Source: Aquanectria penicillioides
Lineage: Eukaryota > Ascomycota > Sordariomycetes > Hypocreales > Nectriaceae
Direction: 5' to 3'
Length of the DNA stretch: 64,000 bases
Assembly (NCBI GenBank): GCA_003415625.1
Contig: PYIU01000011.1
Span: 447,001 to 511,000, forward strand
In this document: positions 36,126 through 47,551 of the stretch, piece after piece
How the letters are laid out: each line of letters starts with the position of its first letter
Position numbering within the stretch: the first letter of the stretch is position 1
Translations under genes and position numbers: made by a program
The notes under the pieces: generated by a model
Database searches by the model: none
Told to the model about the DNA's origin: nothing
Seen by the model: the letters and a program-made list of their open reading frames with translations, nothing else

Positions 36126-37490
36126 TTATGATGGCCAATCTAGCTGTACTCTAGCCTGAACAGCCAGTTCTTCTAATTCTCTCTTTGTTTCAAAATCCAA
36201 ATGATTCAAAATATAAATGTTTACAACAATATGCCGGAGGCTAGTTGAGAACGTTGCTCTGTACTCCAGCTCTGACTTGAGTTTTGAGACTATTTCGTCA
36301 ATGGTCCACTGACAGGGATCCTCGGAAAACATGTCATCCGTCAAAGTCAGTGTCTGGACATTTGGGGGAATTGCATGTCTTAAATGCTGCGTCGGAGATG
36401 ATGATAGACCCAACATAAAGACCCATGGGATTTTCAGACGTTTGAGATTAGTTAGGAGGCCTATGCCAATTGATGAGCCTTCTATTGACAAAAAGGGCTC
36501 CTCCATGGTCTCGATCAATCCCGTATCAAAAAACATGGCCTTGATATTCAATTCTTGAAGTGTGTTGCAGACTTGGTAGAGAGCTTTTGCAATCTTGTCC
36601 AGTTCAACCACTGGTTCACTGACCTCTGGGTCAACGTCTGTGCGATAAAGCCACTCCCAGCTTATCTTCTCAACATTCTCGAGAACAGATGTAACCTCCT
36701 CAAGCCAGACTTCCCGCAATGTCATCAACTTCAAGGACCGAAGTGGTGGACGTGGAGGATTCTGTGTTGGCCACTGAAATGTGATAGGGTTGTCCATCGA
36801 AGCACATAAGTAGCGAATCCGCGGTAAGTAAAAGAATGTGAGGATACTTGTGGTATTCCTTTCCCCAACCGGGACATGGCCGTCTCGCCAGATAGGCATC
36901 GTGACACTCTGGAGATGTTCATATTGTGGTAGCTGACAGGACGCCGGCATGCAAAGCGCAAATTTGAATAATATGCCCATGAGTGAAAGATCCCTCAACA
37001 AGCTGTTCTGGATACGGAGAGAATTTAGGTTAGGTAGTTGCGATATGAGAAGACCCACAATGGCTTCCATTGAGCCAGACTGCACGGTGGCTTTCCAAAA
37101 GTCCACGAAGGTAAAGTCAATCCCTAACTCTTCCAAATGGCCCCCAAAAGAGATTTTCGTTTCTTCGATAATGCCAAAAGCTCTTTCTATGGGAAGATTC
37201 TCGACGGAAATTGCGGGAGAGTATTCGCCGAGCCCGAAGGTAGATCCATCTAGATGTAGAGCTCGAATATGGCTGAAGAGCTCAGGCCGATTTATGGTGG
37301 TTCGCAAGAGTGGTATGATAGGCGGAATTTTGAAAGTCCTCCATTTCATCTTTATTGTTGAGTAGATTACTGGCTCGGTTAGTGCGTGCCACTCCTTGCT
37401 GACGAGACACATGGAGGCTAAATCCACAGGGGAGAGCCACTCGAGAATGGAGTGCTGAATTTCTGGGGGCAAGTCTGCCAACAAAACCAT
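36126..37490 (-). CDS. F-box protein
   Basis: Single-exon frame of 454 residues. Residues 4-45 form an F-box (LADLPPEIQHSILEWLSPVDLASMCLVSKEW in outline: LPPEI, LSPVDL, VSKEW). The rest is a leucine-rich, weakly repetitive region of the kind common in fungal F-box proteins, which recruit substrates to SCF ubiquitin ligases through Skp1. No WD40 or kelch repeats are seen and the substrate is unknown. The large size without introns is usual for this lineage-specific class. Confidence 0.82.
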   Translation of the reverse strand: MVLLADLPPEIQHSILEWLSPVDLASMCLVSKEWHALTEPVIYSTIKMKWRTFKIPPIIPLLRTTINRPELFSHIRALHLDGSTFGLGEYSPAISVENLPIERAFGIIEETKISFGGHLEELGIDFTFVDFWKATVQSGSMEAIVGLLISQLPNLNSLRIQNSLLRDLSLMGILFKFALCMPASCQLPQYEHLQSVTMPIWRDGHVPVGERNTTSILTFFYLPRIRYLCASMDNPITFQWPTQNPPRPPLRSLKLMTLREVWLEEVTSVLENVEKISWEWLYRTDVDPEVSEPVVELDKIAKALYQVCNTLQELNIKAMFFDTGLIETMEEPFLSIEGSSIGIGLLTNLKRLKIPWVFMLGLSSSPTQHLRHAIPPNVQTLTLTDDMFSEDPCQWTIDEIVSKLKSELEYRATFSTSLRHIVVNIYILNHLDFETKRELEELAVQARVQLDWPS

Positions 37491-37777
37491 GCTGGAAGTA
37501 ATCTCGCAGTTAATAATAGTGTCTGTAGCAGAAAATAGCAGGTTGGGAGATGCTTGTTGCGTGGTAGAGACGTTGAGAGAAAATGACTGAGGGGACTCAT
37601 CAGGACGGACATCATGAGACAGACGCTTGGCGAAGCATTAGTCATCATTCCGACCAATCCTATGGGAATGGAGTTAACCACCACCATTCATGTCGAACAG
37701 AGATTAGTAAGTGTTTTGGTGATGTCTGTTACAACCTCTAATTCAGCTCGTCTCCAGTAGTATCCTTTTTCATAGCT

Positions 37778-38464
37778 ATGGAAATCCAGACAGCGACGTT
37801 AACGGTGTCATTCCAATATCCCACCAGGACCGCCGCTGCGGATATCTCGGTCGGTAACGCGATGGCACAAAAGTACCAGTTCTACATCAAATATCTTGTG
37901 AGTAATCTTGCTTCCAAGTTGCATGCTACTGATGCATCGTGTCCACTTACGTTCCAACCAACGGCGAAGCCAAGCGCAGGATCCGCAAAACGATCACAGA
38001 ATTGTGGAATAGCTCCAGGGAGGGATCCAGACTGCCATTTCCGCAAGGATCTGCATCAACATCCAGATAGCATAGCCGGTGATCGAGTATCCTAAGAAGA
38101 TCGAGAGAGGCCCAGCTCGAGTGAGAGAAGAACCAAAGCCGAGGAAAAGCCCAGTACCAATTGTTCCGCCAATGGCGATGAACTGGATGTGTCGTGATTT
38201 GAGTCTATAGCATGTGCCACGCGTAAAACCCACTATACCACTAGCAAAAGTGTAAGGCACCTTACTACAGGTAGTAATGCAAATAGGCCATATATACTCG
38301 CGACAGCATGTCTTAGTGACAGTTCAAAGCTTTAAGCTGTACGAAGAAGAATCAAAGCTTGAAGAGTTTGTTCACTTCCTAGCAGCGCCCATATTGAGGG
38401 GCAGGTTGGTAGCTGATTCAACATCGGCATCTCTGTGCGTCGAGCCTTTATCGTCAACCATCAT
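37778..38464 (-). pseudogene. Amino-acid permease remnant (APC family)
   Basis: Coding pieces on the minus strand give the N-terminal third of a fungal amino-acid permease. Exon 1 (38464-38376), intron 38375-38265, and exon 2 starting 38264 give VPYTFASGIVGFTRGT, LKSRHIQFIAIGG, GTGLFLGFGSSLTRAGP and GYAIWMLMQILAEMA. A frameshift at about 38033, after MAVW, moves the reading to LPGAIPQFCDRF and FAVGWN. After an intact-looking intron (37950-37882) a further exon reads NWYFCAIALPTEIS and GYWNDTV to about 37778. The remaining two thirds of the about 530-residue family length are missing, replaced by unrelated DNA upstream of the F-box gene. Not functional as a transporter. Confidence 0.85.
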
Positions 38465-39551
38465 CTTTGGATTCTCCGCCGAGTCCTTGCTGGTAAAGGG
38501 CAATGTAGCACAATATGGAAGTTTGTGGTCTAATAATATTGAAACCGTGAATGGCTGGATACAACGAGGATAGCGACCATGCGAAGAAAGATTTTCCTGC
38601 AAGCTGAGGCGAGGCGAGATAGGCGACTTTATATTCAAAAGTTTAACATGATCACCATCTGTTGTCGCTCATGCTAGGAGCTGGCTACTGTTTCTCCATT
38701 GATGTTGATAGGCATCGGGTAACCGGACTACTATGCCAAATGAAGATGCATGCGGGAATAAGTAAAGGATTGATAGGCCAGAGACAAAAAAAAATCATGA
38801 TGTTTTAACCCACTTTCGACACATGATACAACACTAATCAGTGTGCTGATAAGGATGGGCATATAGACGACCTGACTGCACCGAGAAAGACTTGCGCCCT
38901 GTTAAACAAGCAAAACATATTGGTTATCAACCTCAGGATTTAGTGATATACCGAAGCTCAAGATGTCTTAAGAAGGCGCACGTTATTAGCTAGAAGGCGT
39001 TTACATTTAGTTGGAATGTGTAGATTGCCCCTTTAGGTCATGGAGGTGGGTTATTAGCTCTGGGCTTCTGAACCTAGAGCTGACATTTCCGGGGTACGGA
39101 TAACCAACATGGTAAAGATAGTTAGGCGGGGTCACGCCATGATTCTATCTCGTAATATGAGGAAAGAGGAACGATGCAGGACTAAGGATTTAAGTCTTAT
39201 CTTCTGCGTTCTTGTTCCTAGGTGCTCGACTAACGAACGATAAGACAGGCAACTCTTGGTGTAGCAATCAGGACCATTCCCCCGAAACTTGCCCTGGGAT
39301 GATACCAGCTGTTCGAGAACATATATCTCGACTTCTAAGGGCTCGTCATGTTGTGCGTGAGGCCGGCTTGATATGCACATTTGGACCCCGTTCGGATCTG
39401 GCGTGTGGGAGGTTGTGTAACGAAAATGAATGGGATTGCAACGCACATACAAACTATCGTTGTGCTCACTGACGAACCTGTTGGGTATCACTCTGTGCGA
39501 TTTACCACCAGCTTCCCAACACCTTGGTTCGCAAACTCTGCATCATCTGCC
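38465..39551. other. Intergenic region
   Basis: No gene recognised. The 5S rRNA gene begins at its right edge. Confidence 0.5.
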
Positions 39552-39670
39552 ACATACGACCATAGCTCTTAGAAAATACGGGATCCCGTCTGCTCTCCCT
39601 TAGTCAAGCTGAGAAGCGGCGAATTAGTACTCGGCTCGGTGACGACCGGGGAATCCTCGCTGTTGTATGT
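39552..39670 (+). rRNA. 5S rRNA gene, variant type, copy 1
   Basis: 119 bases from ACATACGACCATAG to CTGTTGTATGT, followed by a T8 pol III terminator. The ends form helix I of fungal 5S rRNA (ACATACGAC pairing with GTTGTATGT). The internal box C region (TTAGTA, GGTGAC, GAATCC) is recognisable. Helix II differs from the common ascomycete sequence but pairs fully (GCTCTTAG with CTGAGAAGC). Copy 1 differs from copy 2 at 46702 by four bases; one of them (C at the helix IV position where copy 2 has G) breaks a pair, so this copy may be less functional. Confidence 0.85.
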
Positions 39671-39678
39671 TTTTTTTT
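39671..39678 (+). terminator. RNA polymerase III T-run terminator
   Basis: Eight consecutive T residues directly after the 5S rRNA 3' end, the usual pol III stop. Confidence 0.75.
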
Positions 39679-39905
39679 CCATTCTAGTGCCCTTTCTACT
39701 TTTTATTTTTGAGTTAACCCACAAATTCTCGCTTGCGAAGGGCGTTGTGGGGATTTTTTGCTGAACTCGGCTGATAGTGGATCAGGAAAAAGGGATTGAG
39801 CCACATAATTTAGTTCACCACAATTATTAGGAATTTACCAAACAATCTATCAACATAGTTAGTTTTTAAATGTAAATATTTCAGTCGTGTCTTTATTGTA
39901 GAGAA

Positions 39906-40328
39906 TTAGAAAGCAAATTTTCGTCGCAGTAAGTGAACAAAAAGGAAGAAACAAATGTAAGCCGCCCAGGATGGCCAGATATCGATCCCTCCTCGGCGGG
40001 ACCAGAAGCCGGGAAATGTCTTGAATGTGACATCCGCCATCATTTTCGAAACCCATGCTTCCTCATCTCCAAGCTTGAATGCCCTCACTAGCTTCTCTTG
40101 TTGTAGCTTAGCAGTAGGCACAGCATGTAGGACCATGCGATATAGCGGTGTTGCCGATCCTACGGCCGCTGCTCTCACAAATCGCCTGTCAATACCCATC
40201 AGTGTTGCCAATGGGCAACTCCCAACCGCATCTCCGCAAAGAACCAATTCATTTGTTATTGTAGCACATTTCATCTCATCGTAACTGTCATTCTTGATGA
40301 TTTTAAAACTTGTCGCAATCGCGCGCAC
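39906..40328 (-). CDS. Uncertain reading frame ending in a membrane segment
   Basis: An open frame of about 130 residues (first ATG near residue 19 of the open stretch) with protein-like composition: GSATPLYRMVLHAVP, GDEEAWVSKMM, TFKTFPGFWSRRGG, and a C-terminal hydrophobic helix (WAAYICFFLFVHLLRRKF) with a dibasic end that would fit an ER-membrane tail anchor. I do not recognise a family and see no upstream exon. It may be the 3' part of a decayed gene. Confidence 0.35.
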   Translation of the reverse strand: MRAIATSFKIIKNDSYDEMKCATITNELVLCGDAVGSCPLATLMGIDRRFVRAAAVGSATPLYRMVLHAVPTAKLQQEKLVRAFKLGDEEAWVSKMMADVTFKTFPGFWSRRGGIDIWPSWAAYICFFLFVHLLRRKFAF

Positions 40329-42424
40329 ATGACGCTGTCAACACATGAGATCGTGCACTCCCTTGGACTACATTGTGTTTTCCCAAATGCTTCAAGCAGG
40401 GCCCCTCTTGCATTTTGTAGTTGACTAGTCACATTGAGACCCAAAAAATATTCTCACGCGCCAAGGCGGTGCTGGTGTTGAAAATGTTTAGTTGTTCCCT
40501 GTGTTTTTCGTACCAGCTTGACTAGTTTAGTTGATTGCTAACTTGAGCTGCCATAGCACACCCATAAACCTGCTCTGTCGGCCAAAGGTTGGAAAACTCG
40601 TGTCGGCCAAAGGGAGCCGCTTCAAGTGCAGGCCCCTCAGTCTTCTATAAATTTAGCCTTAGATACTCAGTAGGTCTGTGTCAAGTTACCTGTGGGTGCT
40701 ATGTAACATCCCTTCTCGCCACGAACAGAGGGCCATGGAAGCGTGGGGAGAGTGCAACTACAAGGGTAACCGATCATAGCATCGAACAGGCAGACGAGAC
40801 TATGAAATTGTCAACATACATGAGGAGGGCGAAAAATGTATGAAAGGAGTGCTTAATGACGCTGGGGTACACTTATCAGTAGTTGCTCGCCTTAAATAAT
40901 GCGGGGAGCAAACAATGGATGACACTTCACCGCTGACTTGGACCTCAGGGAAAAATAGGTATCTTTTTCTTTCCCTTTCCAGGTATTAGGTCCAATGATG
41001 CGATTTCATGTATTACAAGTGGTTCGTGCTCGGTCACACCAATGTGTCAGACGACATCTGAATGCGTTTTGTCCGTGGACAAGGTCCCATGCTGTGGTAC
41101 AATTCCCACCCACATATCGAGCATTGTCGTCCAGCCATTGGTTTGCTGTAGACCACAAGAATTCCATCCCGCCATTAATGCTAAAAAGGGTTCGGGTTAC
41201 GGACTTGCCTGGCTTGCTCGCGGTGCGTAGTGACTTGATAAACATGCGGGATGTGTAGCCCAATCAAAGCAGGTAGTTTGACGACTAAACCCCACCCAGT
41301 CCTTGTCTCTTGGGATGGATCACATTCACCGCAAGTGCGGGGTCCGTTGAAGTGAAGCAAACTCACCGCAAGTACATCGTTCATCTTTTAGATGAAAAGA
41401 ATTTAACTGTCTTAGACTGTTGGTTCTATACCGTCTCAGCAGATTGGTTGGGAGTTCTTCTAACTAACCGACTTCCTTTGAAGGCATCGTTTCGTATCAC
41501 TAATATCAGTTCATACTATATGGACGAGAGCAGATTTCTCAACCATAGGCATACTGATCCCAATAACACAGATTATTAGTGCCACTTTTAATGCACAATG
41601 GCAACTTAGGTATCCTTGGATTAGACTGTTGGGGCTATCTCATAATCCCATGTGATCACATCTATCCAGACCAATGCCTACTTAACTTCTTGTTCTGTAC
41701 TTCTGCAACCCCTATAGGCTTGCCGTAACTCTCTCATATACGATTGTGGGGGATGAATTGAACTTGTTGAATAAGAAATGGATGGCAACTGACGTCGCTC
41801 GAATCACATATGAACAGACCCTAATATTCAACTACGTACTAGTCTTTTAGACCAAACCAGCCCAAGTTTCGCCTTCTGCAACTATTATAAGCTAACACTT
41901 GGAGCCTGCTCTTCTACTCATCCGGCTCTGCGTTTAAAAGAAATATTTGGGCCATTGTGCTCCTTATGTTCCCAATTCGACTAACTATCCCCGCTTAGTG
42001 ATAGATAAACTTTGCGGTGACAGTGTTGCAGTCTTACCGAGCACGAAAGATCTATGAAGGTTTGAAACTCCACCAGTATCAAGCTGATTTTATGACGCAC
42101 CATAGAGTGCTATGTCTCAATCAGACCGACCCCTAATATTGCTTCTGCCGATGCTCAGTGTCGACATTATGGGTGGGTTCCAAACAACTTGTTATCAGAT
42201 CGCATTGCATTCGGATCGAGACCATGGGCGCCAAGCAGTAAAAATCAGGCTAGATAGTCCCATGTCAATGGTTGGGCATAGTGGAACATCGTTGAGGCGA
42301 GAGACCCGAAGTTCAAGTAAATATCCTCCGCGGAACAACTCATCATTGCTGTTGTGTATAGTGCTGGAGAAGCAATGGCGTGTACTGCTCAACTATCGAC
42401 TGGCAGTATGCATGAAATTCTGGC
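40329..42424. other. Intergenic region
   Basis: About 2.1 kb of AT-rich DNA. Small frames (40589-40843, 40995-41258, 41310-41579) have no family signal. I see nothing further. Confidence 0.5.
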
Positions 42425-43436
42425 TCAGGGGCCTAGATGATAAGGTTGAGAATGTGCCGCAGGTTCGTTGTTCTCATCGTAGACCATTGATCGATCGACT
42501 AGTTCAGGGTCTGAGACGAGCGGAGTTCTTGACCAGAAGCCACCGTAATCCTTCTTGGTGCCAATAGAGGTGATGATGCAAAAAATTACGAAGATGGGCC
42601 CAATAGAAAGGACAACCTCGATGATCAGATAGATTTCGTAGGAAATATCAAGATCAGCGGTAACCCAGAGAACGTTGAAGAATGCATTGACGACCCAGAG
42701 AAAGATGCAACCGCCAACAAGATTAAAAGTCTAATCGGTATTTAATTAAGTCGCTCTAGAAAGAGGCCAGATTGGGGATTGGCTTACATTTGCTAGGTGA
42801 TACTGAGTGGGAGTCAAGATTTTTACCCTGGCGTGGTAGATAAGGGCTAGGACGGCGGTGGCAAGTTTGAGCGAGCATGAGGCAATGTAAAAGTCTCGAT
42901 TTCTGATGCTGGTATCATTCCGGACGTCGATGTAGTGGCTTACGTCTAGGACGAATGGCACTAAAGCAAGTGCGGTGAGACCAGCGGCAGCGATATAGGA
43001 TGCTATTGCGACGACCTTCGTGGTAGTTGTCCTCTGACCGGCATGGATTATAAGAAATCCGGAGCTGACTCGTAGAATCATCACGAGTATCAGGGCGTCA
43101 CCAATTCGCCGTAGTACGCCCACGACCGAGGCCATGATACGACGAGTGTAGATGTTGTTTGTACCAAACAAGCAACGTCTAGCAATATCGACGGATGATG
43201 TACTATGTCGACATAAGTTAGATATGCCACCAGTAGGTAGGGAAGGAAAGGGGTGGGTTCACGGACATGATGAAGATGACAAGAGCTGCTTTGAGGTAGT
43301 TGAAGCCTGTTCGAGCAGGATCGCCACGAATTCGAATTTTGATGACGGCGACAAAGAACAGGAAAATGCAACCAAGAGCAATGACTCCTGTGAGCACCGC
43401 ACCAATGATGACAGCTGTCTCGTAGCTTAGGGCCAT
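42425..43436 (-). CDS. Multi-spanning fungal integral membrane protein (7TM-like, function unknown)
   Basis: Exon 1 begins at 43436 (MALSYETAVIIGAV, one TM segment plus FNYLKAALVIFIM). Exon 2 ends at 42788 (GDALILVMILRV, IASYIAAAGLTALALV, CSLKLATAVLALIYHARV). Exon 3 (42730-42425) is joined by a clear intron 42787-42731 and reads NLVGGCIFLWVVNAFF, EIYLIIEVVLSIGPIFVIFC, then a soluble tail ending PYHLGP. That makes about seven hydrophobic segments, as in DUF7702-like fungal membrane proteins. Intron 1 is the weak point: the best GTGAAC donor at 43262 does not keep frame with the TAG acceptor near 43204, while a GTCCGT donor a few bases upstream does. Either an unusual donor or a one-base lesion is present. 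Probably plasma or internal membrane; ligand unknown. Confidence 0.65.
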
Positions 43437-44685
43437 GGTGAAGGCTGGCAGTGGAAGGTTGCGGAAAGGTGAAAGAGTTGGTTGGCGCGTTGGACCCTCG
43501 GAGCGAGAAATGTTGATTGATTAAGGAGTCGGAACTTTGAGGGCTTGATCGTCTGAGGCGAGGGCAAAGAGCGTTTAAATGCGCTGTAGAGCGACTAGGC
43601 GCGTATGAAGAACGAGACAGGCGATCACACTGACACACGGGTAGATGCCAGGCAGAGCAGGTCCTACGTGCATGGGTTACAGAGTAATCATGGGGGAATG
43701 AAGCGGAAATGGAACCAGTCCAGGCCCAAGAAACAAGGGGGAATGGAACAGGGCCCAGAGGGCGCAACAGTAAACTGTTCAACCGCCACGAACAAGGCGC
43801 ACCACAGATTTACTCTTCCAGATAAAGCCCATGTTAGCTGCATTCAGCCCAGGCACTGTACCTGAAGACCCGGATCGACGGAAACAGGGATGCCCCAGCT
43901 CGTGTGCTGGCCCTCACTGCTGTTGCTTGAGAGCAACTCGCACTGAATGCCAAGCTGTGAAATTAACGAGGGTTGGAGGGCTGAGCGTGGCTGTGAGCTG
44001 CGAGTGGAAACGAGAAATGCCCAGCCTCTGTCCATCATGGTTGCGATGCCAAGAAGCCATGCCATTCTGGGAACCGAAACTTGTTGGCGACCAACAACTC
44101 CGCCACGGATTCTGTCCATAGGCCAGGACCTGACACCCAAGCTGCGAGGCTGCGCAAGGCAGAGCAAGGCCTGGTAACAATGCACATAGCACATAGCGGA
44201 AGGATAAGAGGCTGAGGCAACTGGTGCTGATTTGCAAAGTCGATCAATCAACCACAAGTCCGCCTTAACCTCAAGCCCATATCAGAAAACGTAAATTCGG
44301 ATTTTTTTTCGCCCGTTAGGTAACCTAATTGTCCTTATGATATTCATTGCAGCGATTTCCCCTATCAATTATCAATTGTTTCGGCCCACACCACACTATG
44401 CACTCCTTCAACAAGAATCGCCTAATTTAGAGTAAAATACCCTGAAGAATAAGTTACCTGGATAAAGTATGATTAAGTTATAAATAACAATCATCATATT
44501 TTACCATTTATCGTTGTTTACATCAAATTTCGTGATTCAAAGTCAAGGCTACATTCTTTGTTAAGGTGCCTAACCACGTCATTTTGCTACTAAAAGGTGA
44601 ATGTTCTTCCCAATGTGTCAAATCCAGAGACGTCCATTGAAGCCACCATATCACTGATGCATACACGGTAGACCGACGTGCAACC
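43437..44685. other. Intergenic region
   Basis: No gene supported. The long minus-strand frame over 43090-43782 is not in the coding frame of the membrane protein and has no family signal. Confidence 0.5.
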
Positions 44686-45774
44686 TTACTCACTGTCTCC
44701 AAGCCTAACCACCTGTTTCCCTCCTGTTACCTGACCTGCTCGTAGCTTTTCTAACCCTTCAAGTATACCATCGAAACCGCTCTTCAGCTCAATGGTCGGG
44801 ATTGGCTTCAGAATGTGGGTTACTCGCGGCAGAATTTCGTAAAACCGAACAAGGGCTTCGCGATCTGCAGGCCTGGCTTCAAACTTCGGCCCAATTGGAG
44901 GCAACCACTGAAAGGCGCGTCCCATTACCGTATAGGCCATGACTAACTCGTAGGTCACTCCTTCAATGTTCGATTTGCCGTTGGTAAGTAGCGTTATCAC
45001 TTTGCCTCCATTTGCCTTGAGCACTTCTGCGCAGACAGATGTCGAGATGCCTTCAGAGAAACAATCTACCGCCTTCGATATGTTGGGATACTCTTTGATG
45101 ATGTCTTCAACAACTGTTGGTGAGTTGTAATCATACACTGCATCTGCCCCGTATTTCTTGACTAAGTCAAATGAACGTGGCGAGGCCGTTGTGACAACAT
45201 TGTAGCCAACCGCCTTTGCGAGCTGGATGTGGTACAATCCAGCGCTAGTCGAGCCCGCGTAGATAAAAATTGTGTCCTCCTGGGGAGTGCTGCCGGCCTC
45301 ATGGATAAAGGGCAAGCCGAGGCGAACACTCAGGGTCAACATGGCAGTCACCGCAGAGACTCCGTAAGTGGTCGCATCCGTATCACTCATGTCGTCCGGG
45401 ACTTTCCACGCCAGATCTGCATCAACCTTCAAATACTCGGCGAAGGCGCCTTTGTCTGGGAATAAACCGCCATGCACAGCGCCCGCAACACGGTCACCGA
45501 CTTTCCATGCCGTCTTCACCGCTTCCCCAACCTGATGGACTACTCCCGCGTAGTCACAGCCAATGATGGAATTGGGTGGCGAAACAATGTCCAGGTGCTT
45601 AAAGTCGGTCGGATTCAAAGCAACTGCCCGGACTTTGACGAGAATCTCACCTGCGGAGATAGCAGGAGTAGGTACATCGTCTCGGACCTGGCCACCTTGG
45701 CCGCCGATGGCTTTGCCTGTGGCAGCATTGAAGAGTCTGTTGAACAGGCCACGGTTGGACACGAGGGCCTGCAT
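44686..45774 (-). CDS. Zinc-independent MDR oxidoreductase, ToxD/trans-enoyl-reductase-like
   Basis: Single-exon frame of 362 residues. It is a medium-chain dehydrogenase/reductase: GroES-like N-terminal domain (ALNPTDFKHLD, GCDYAGVVHQVG, VGDRVAGAVHG), Rossmann half with IYAGSTSAGLYHIQLAKAVGY and TASPRSFDLVKKYGADAV, and C-terminal ILKPIPTIELK and LRAGQVTGGKQVV. It lacks the structural zinc cysteines. The NPTDxKH signature is shared by fungal ToxD-type proteins and stand-alone trans-acting enoyl reductases of polyketide synthases such as LovC. No PKS is in the window, so a housekeeping or detoxifying quinone/enone reductase is equally possible. NADPH is the expected cofactor. Confidence 0.85.
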   Translation of the reverse strand: MQALVSNRGLFNRLFNAATGKAIGGQGGQVRDDVPTPAISAGEILVKVRAVALNPTDFKHLDIVSPPNSIIGCDYAGVVHQVGEAVKTAWKVGDRVAGAVHGGLFPDKGAFAEYLKVDADLAWKVPDDMSDTDATTYGVSAVTAMLTLSVRLGLPFIHEAGSTPQEDTIFIYAGSTSAGLYHIQLAKAVGYNVVTTASPRSFDLVKKYGADAVYDYNSPTVVEDIIKEYPNISKAVDCFSEGISTSVCAEVLKANGGKVITLLTNGKSNIEGVTYELVMAYTVMGRAFQWLPPIGPKFEARPADREALVRFYEILPRVTHILKPIPTIELKSGFDGILEGLEKLRAGQVTGGKQVVRLGDSE

Positions 45775-46701
45775 CTTGTGAGGATTTAGATGTGAGCGTG
45801 TTGCAATGCCACCAGAAAGTAGGTGATGGCGGCGTAGGAGACCAAGGAGAATATGTAACGCAGAGGTTTGAAAAGGTTTGAAATGACGGTATTGATCTGT
45901 CGAGCCCGCCGGAACGGGTTGATGTCACGACTCCCTTGGGAGCAGGCAAAACTCTATTGCGGGCGACGCGTGGGCTCAAATAAACACGTCGGATTTCAGC
46001 CACCTTGTGAATACATACCCACCCATCTCGATAGCGGATTTTTCATTTGACACAGCTAAGACATTGCGCCAGCAGTGCAAGGGAGGGTTATTAACACCGT
46101 TTGCTTTCTTTTTCCAACCATCATTGATTCTTGGAAAGGGCTTTGCAAACATGTCATGGTTCATATAGGTGCCGATTATATATTCGAAATTGCAGCCATG
46201 AGAATATTTCCATCGAAGTCGAAAAGACTAGGCAATTCCGGTGGCTATTTCAAAGTCGGCTTGATGGAAAGTCGATTGGAAGCTGCATATCAATCCGTGA
46301 TAGTACTCGGTGGTCCCTACAGAACTTGAAATGAACCTGGATGGGCTGACTACGATACTTCGGGCCAAATTCAACCCTCACCGTTAGAGCTTTGAGCATT
46401 GCCGAGTTTATCTTCATCGTCACGATTTAAAGTTGCATGAACTCAAATTTACAACAAGGCTTTTGAGTGCCTGGCTAAACAAACAAAAAGTTCTACGGAT
46501 CAAATAAACGTAACGGAGCCTTTAGATGCTTGCGGGATGAAGAGTGCGGAGGGCCTGGCGGTTTATAACCTCCCCCAACTCCTTTTTACACGCTGCCTAT
46601 TCATATTATCTTGCTAGAGGGTCAATTCATGCTTCTATTCTTGCCAATTACGCTAGAATCATGGGTTGTGCTCATGAGTCCAACGAACGCCCTGCTCTTG
46701 C
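45775..46701. other. Intergenic region
   Basis: No gene recognised between the reductase start and 5S copy 2; its short frames lack family resemblance. Confidence 0.5.
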
Positions 46702-46820
46702 ACATACGACCATAGCTCTTAGAAAATACGGGATCCCGTCCGCTCTCCCATAGTCAAGCTGAGAAGCGGTGAATTAGTACTCGGGTCGGTGACGACCGGG
46801 GAATCCTCGCTGTTGTATGT
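46702..46820 (+). rRNA. 5S rRNA gene, variant type, copy 2
   Basis: 119 bases from ACATACGACCATAG to CTGTTGTATGT, then a T7 run. It is 115/119 identical to copy 1 at 39552, while flanks are unrelated, as for dispersed 5S genes in Pezizomycotina. Helix I, the recoded helix II, and helix IV (GGTC-GGTGAC-GACC) all pair, so this is the better candidate for an expressed gene. Confidence 0.88.
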
Positions 46821-46827
46821 TTTTTTT
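46821..46827 (+). terminator. RNA polymerase III T-run terminator
   Basis: Seven T residues immediately after the 5S rRNA 3' end. Confidence 0.7.
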
Positions 46828-47551
46828 GGCCTATGTGGATCTATTCATCTGAAGGGGCTCCATTTTTGCCCCTTGGATCTTTAGCGCTGGTGGCGAGGCA
46901 TGTTTACTTCAACCACCTTATTGTTATACTGGGAGCGATGTCTCGTCAAGTTCCGGAATGAAATCAATAGTATAAATAGGACGCTAGTGGATGTCGTGGT
47001 TGAATTAAAGACAATTGCCCATTGGTTTGAGTTTGTTTCTTAGAAGTTGGGTAAAAATTGTTGGTGGTTGAAGTCAACAGGAGTGGGGTAGTTTATATCC
47101 ATGTGTCGTGTCTTTCGAGATCATTGCTTTACACATCTAGTAAGGTAAAATCACAAAGCGCATAGATTTTATCGCATATCTTTGGTTCAGCAGTTATCGA
47201 ATCTCATTTCAACATTGCGCACGCTTTACGAATATATTCGAGATCAGTCATAGAAAAGGTATAGGGTAGCTCAGCATTAAAGTTACCATGCCTAGCACTG
47301 AGGAATGCACCAGTCAGTTTCAACAATGTGGGAGCAACTAAAATCTCATACGACACAGTTCATCATCTCCAATGTAGTATATTTCAAAAAGTTTGTGCCT
47401 ATATACTTCTAATCCTCATTCCGATCTATCTTCAACAGGACCGGGTCATGGGATACAACCATGCCACCCGACTGTGAATGTGCACCAACATTCCTGATAC
47501 AGGTCATGAGAATTCACTACCGGGTGTGTTCCCCTCCTATACAACATCCAT
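46828..47551. other. Intergenic region, 3' flank of the sugar transporter
   Basis: No gene seen. AT-rich. Confidence 0.5.

Noticed and set aside
43090..43782. 230-residue minus-strand open frame
   Set aside because: Runs in another frame across the membrane-protein exons and upstream DNA; low-complexity Ser/His-rich translation, no family signal.
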